Source: Gammaproteobacteria bacterium
Lineage (GTDB): Bacteria; Pseudomonadota; Gammaproteobacteria; Arenicellales; DRJH01
Direction: 5' to 3'
DNA: 6,419 nucleotides
NCBI GenBank assembly: GCA_011052285.1
Contig: DRJH01000142.1
Location: forward strand, 1-6,419
Positions 5,793 to 6,419 of this stretch are shown here, piece by piece. Within the stretch, counting starts at the first letter, position 1. Each line of letters begins with the position of its first letter. Under the pieces are notes generated by a model, which saw only the letters and a program-made list of their open reading frames with translations, ran no database searches and was not told where the DNA came from. Position numbers and translations under genes: made by a program.

Positions 5793-5826
5793 GTGTCATG
5801 AATTTGTAACATTCCTTGGGCATACT
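5793..5826 (+). promoter_or_regulatory. Pho box and -10 of the pstS promoter
   Basis: GTGTCAT GAAT TTGTAAC at 5793-5810 matches the PhoB box (CTGTCAT AWAW CTGTCAY) at 14 of 18 positions, with the correct 7-4-7 layout. A -10-like CATACT at 5821-5826 begins exactly 10 bp after the box, the spacing at which PhoB replaces the -35 element. Two weaker half sites, CTGGAAT at 5770 and CTGGACT at 5781, lie upstream at the same 11-bp pitch and may form a second box. Phosphate-starvation control by PhoB is inferred from this and from the gene it precedes. Confidence 0.75.
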
Positions 5827-5853
5827 GCCAGCTCCTGAAACTCTCTATATATT

Positions 5854-5858
5854 GAGGA
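5854..5858 (+). promoter_or_regulatory. Ribosome binding site of pstS
   Basis: GAGGA lies 6 bases before the ATG at 5865 and confirms that start. A second feature supporting it is the complete signal peptide that follows directly. Confidence 0.75.
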
Positions 5859-5864
5859 TTACTG

Positions 5865-6419
5865 ATGATCAAGACATCACAAAGGGGCAAAGACAAACGC
5901 TTGCATCACGGGTTGGTGACGGCTGCCATGATTGCTGTTGCTGGCCTGTCATTATCGACGACCGTGCAGGCCTCGACCACGATTAATGGTGCCGGAGCGA
6001 CATTTCCCTACCCGGTTTATTCAAAATGGGCCTACGCCTATAATAAACAGACCGGAAAAAAACTCAATTACCAATCCATTGGTTCTGGTGGTGGCATTAA
6101 GCAAATCAAGGCCAAGACAGTGGATTTCGGTGCCTCTGACGCACCCATGAAACCTGCAGAACTGGATAAGTATGGCCTTATGCAATATCCTATGATTATG
6201 GGCGGGGTGGTGCCAGTGGTGCATATACCCGGAATTAAGATCAATCAACTCAGGCTCACAGCCACGAATCTGGCCGACATCTTTCTGGGTAAAATCGGCA
6301 AATGGAATGACAGCCGGATCGTCGCCAGCAACAAGGGGCTGGCTTTACCTGACCTGACTATCACTGTTGTACACCGTTCTGATGGCTCCGGGACCACCTG
6401 GATTTTCACCAATTATCTG
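5865..6419 (+). CDS. pstS: Phosphate ABC transporter substrate-binding protein PstS, 3' end missing
   Basis: The frame is open for 185 codons to the window end. The product is the periplasmic phosphate-binding component of the PstSCAB transporter. A Sec signal peptide covers residues 1-36, with a long basic N-region (RGKDKRLHH), a hydrophobic core and the site VQA before STTINGAGATF. Phosphate ligands known from E. coli PstS are all present: T46 and F47 in GAGATFP, S74 in YQSIGSGGG, D92 in VDFGASDAP, and R171, S175, G176 and T177 in HRSDGSGTT. FLGKIGKWND (140-149) is also characteristic. A full PstS has about 320-350 residues, so roughly half is seen. The Pho box upstream indicates PhoB control, and pstC, pstA, pstB and phoU are expected beyond the window. 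Confidence 0.95.
   Translation, partial: MIKTSQRGKDKRLHHGLVTAAMIAVAGLSLSTTVQASTTINGAGATFPYPVYSKWAYAYNKQTGKKLNYQSIGSGGGIKQIKAKTVDFGASDAPMKPAELDKYGLMQYPMIMGGVVPVVHIPGIKINQLRLTATNLADIFLGKIGKWNDSRIVASNKGLALPDLTITVVHRSDGSGTTWIFTNYL

Larger units (their letters stand above)
5568..5864. other. 297-bp gap between tolC and pstS
   Basis: The gap holds the Pho box and -10 of pstS in its right half. No convincing terminator for tolC is visible: a GATGGCC/GGCATC hairpin at about 5626-5642 has a bulged base and no T run. A 51-codon open frame (5624-5779, +) is present but has no ribosome binding site and matches nothing I know, so it is not called as a gene. Confidence 0.5.

Noticed and set aside
5776..5804. 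TTGACC as a conventional -35 for pstS
   Set aside because: At 17 bp spacing the -10 would be TGAATT, matching only three of six bases; the Pho box with CATACT is the better explanation.
5480..5896. A 138-codon minus-strand open frame spanning the end of tolC, the gap and the start of pstS
   Set aside because: It overlaps two firm genes and the Pho box, and its translation shows no family features.

Overview
The window is an ordinary-looking stretch of chromosome from what I infer to be a gammaproteobacterium of moderate GC. The inference rests on a FadB/FadJ-type multifunctional beta-oxidation protein, a TolC-type outer-membrane channel preceded by a Pcm-like methyltransferase, a YiiX-like papain-fold hydrolase, and a pstS gene with an E. 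coli-like Pho box. I cannot name the genus. There are six protein genes, two of them cut by the window edges, and one tRNA.

Layout. Positions 1-896 (+) hold the 3' part of a multifunctional fatty-acid oxidation gene. A 115-bp gap follows, with a perfect 12-bp palindrome (945-956), a -10-like box and a strong ribosome binding site. It leads to a TTG-started GDP-mannose 4,6-dehydratase gene (1012-2031, +). A sigma70-like promoter then drives tRNA-Gly with anticodon CCC (2113-2186, +). A YiiX-like permuted papain-fold gene (2189-2968, -) converges on the tRNA and stops 2 bp after its CCA end. Positions 2969-3563 are noncoding as far as I can tell. They contain an imperfect inverted repeat with a 16-bp tandem duplication in one arm, a second tandem repeat of 15-bp period, and a TATAAT box. 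A two-gene operon follows: a Pcm-like methyltransferase (3564-4229, +) and tolC (4239-5567, +). The 297-bp gap 5568-5864 carries a Pho box and -10 placed for phosphate-starvation control, followed by the 5' part of pstS (5865 to the window end, +), which has no terminal stop and so is easily missed in an ORF search.

How the genes relate. Pcm-like and tolC form the one clear operon: the tolC ribosome binding site overlaps the upstream stop codon. pstS is probably the first gene of a pst-pho operon that continues beyond the window. The dehydratase would supply the 4-keto-6-deoxy-mannose nucleotide sugar for deoxyhexoses of surface polysaccharide, but no reductase or glycosyltransferase partner lies beside it here. 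The other genes look like unrelated neighbours.

I found no CRISPR array, insertion sequence, prophage or defence system, and nothing I would call a new system with confidence. The points most worth a second look are the palindrome over the dehydratase promoter, the altered active-site motif of that enzyme, the inverted repeat near 3076-3189, and the Pcm-like enzyme that lacks the usual Pcm motif.
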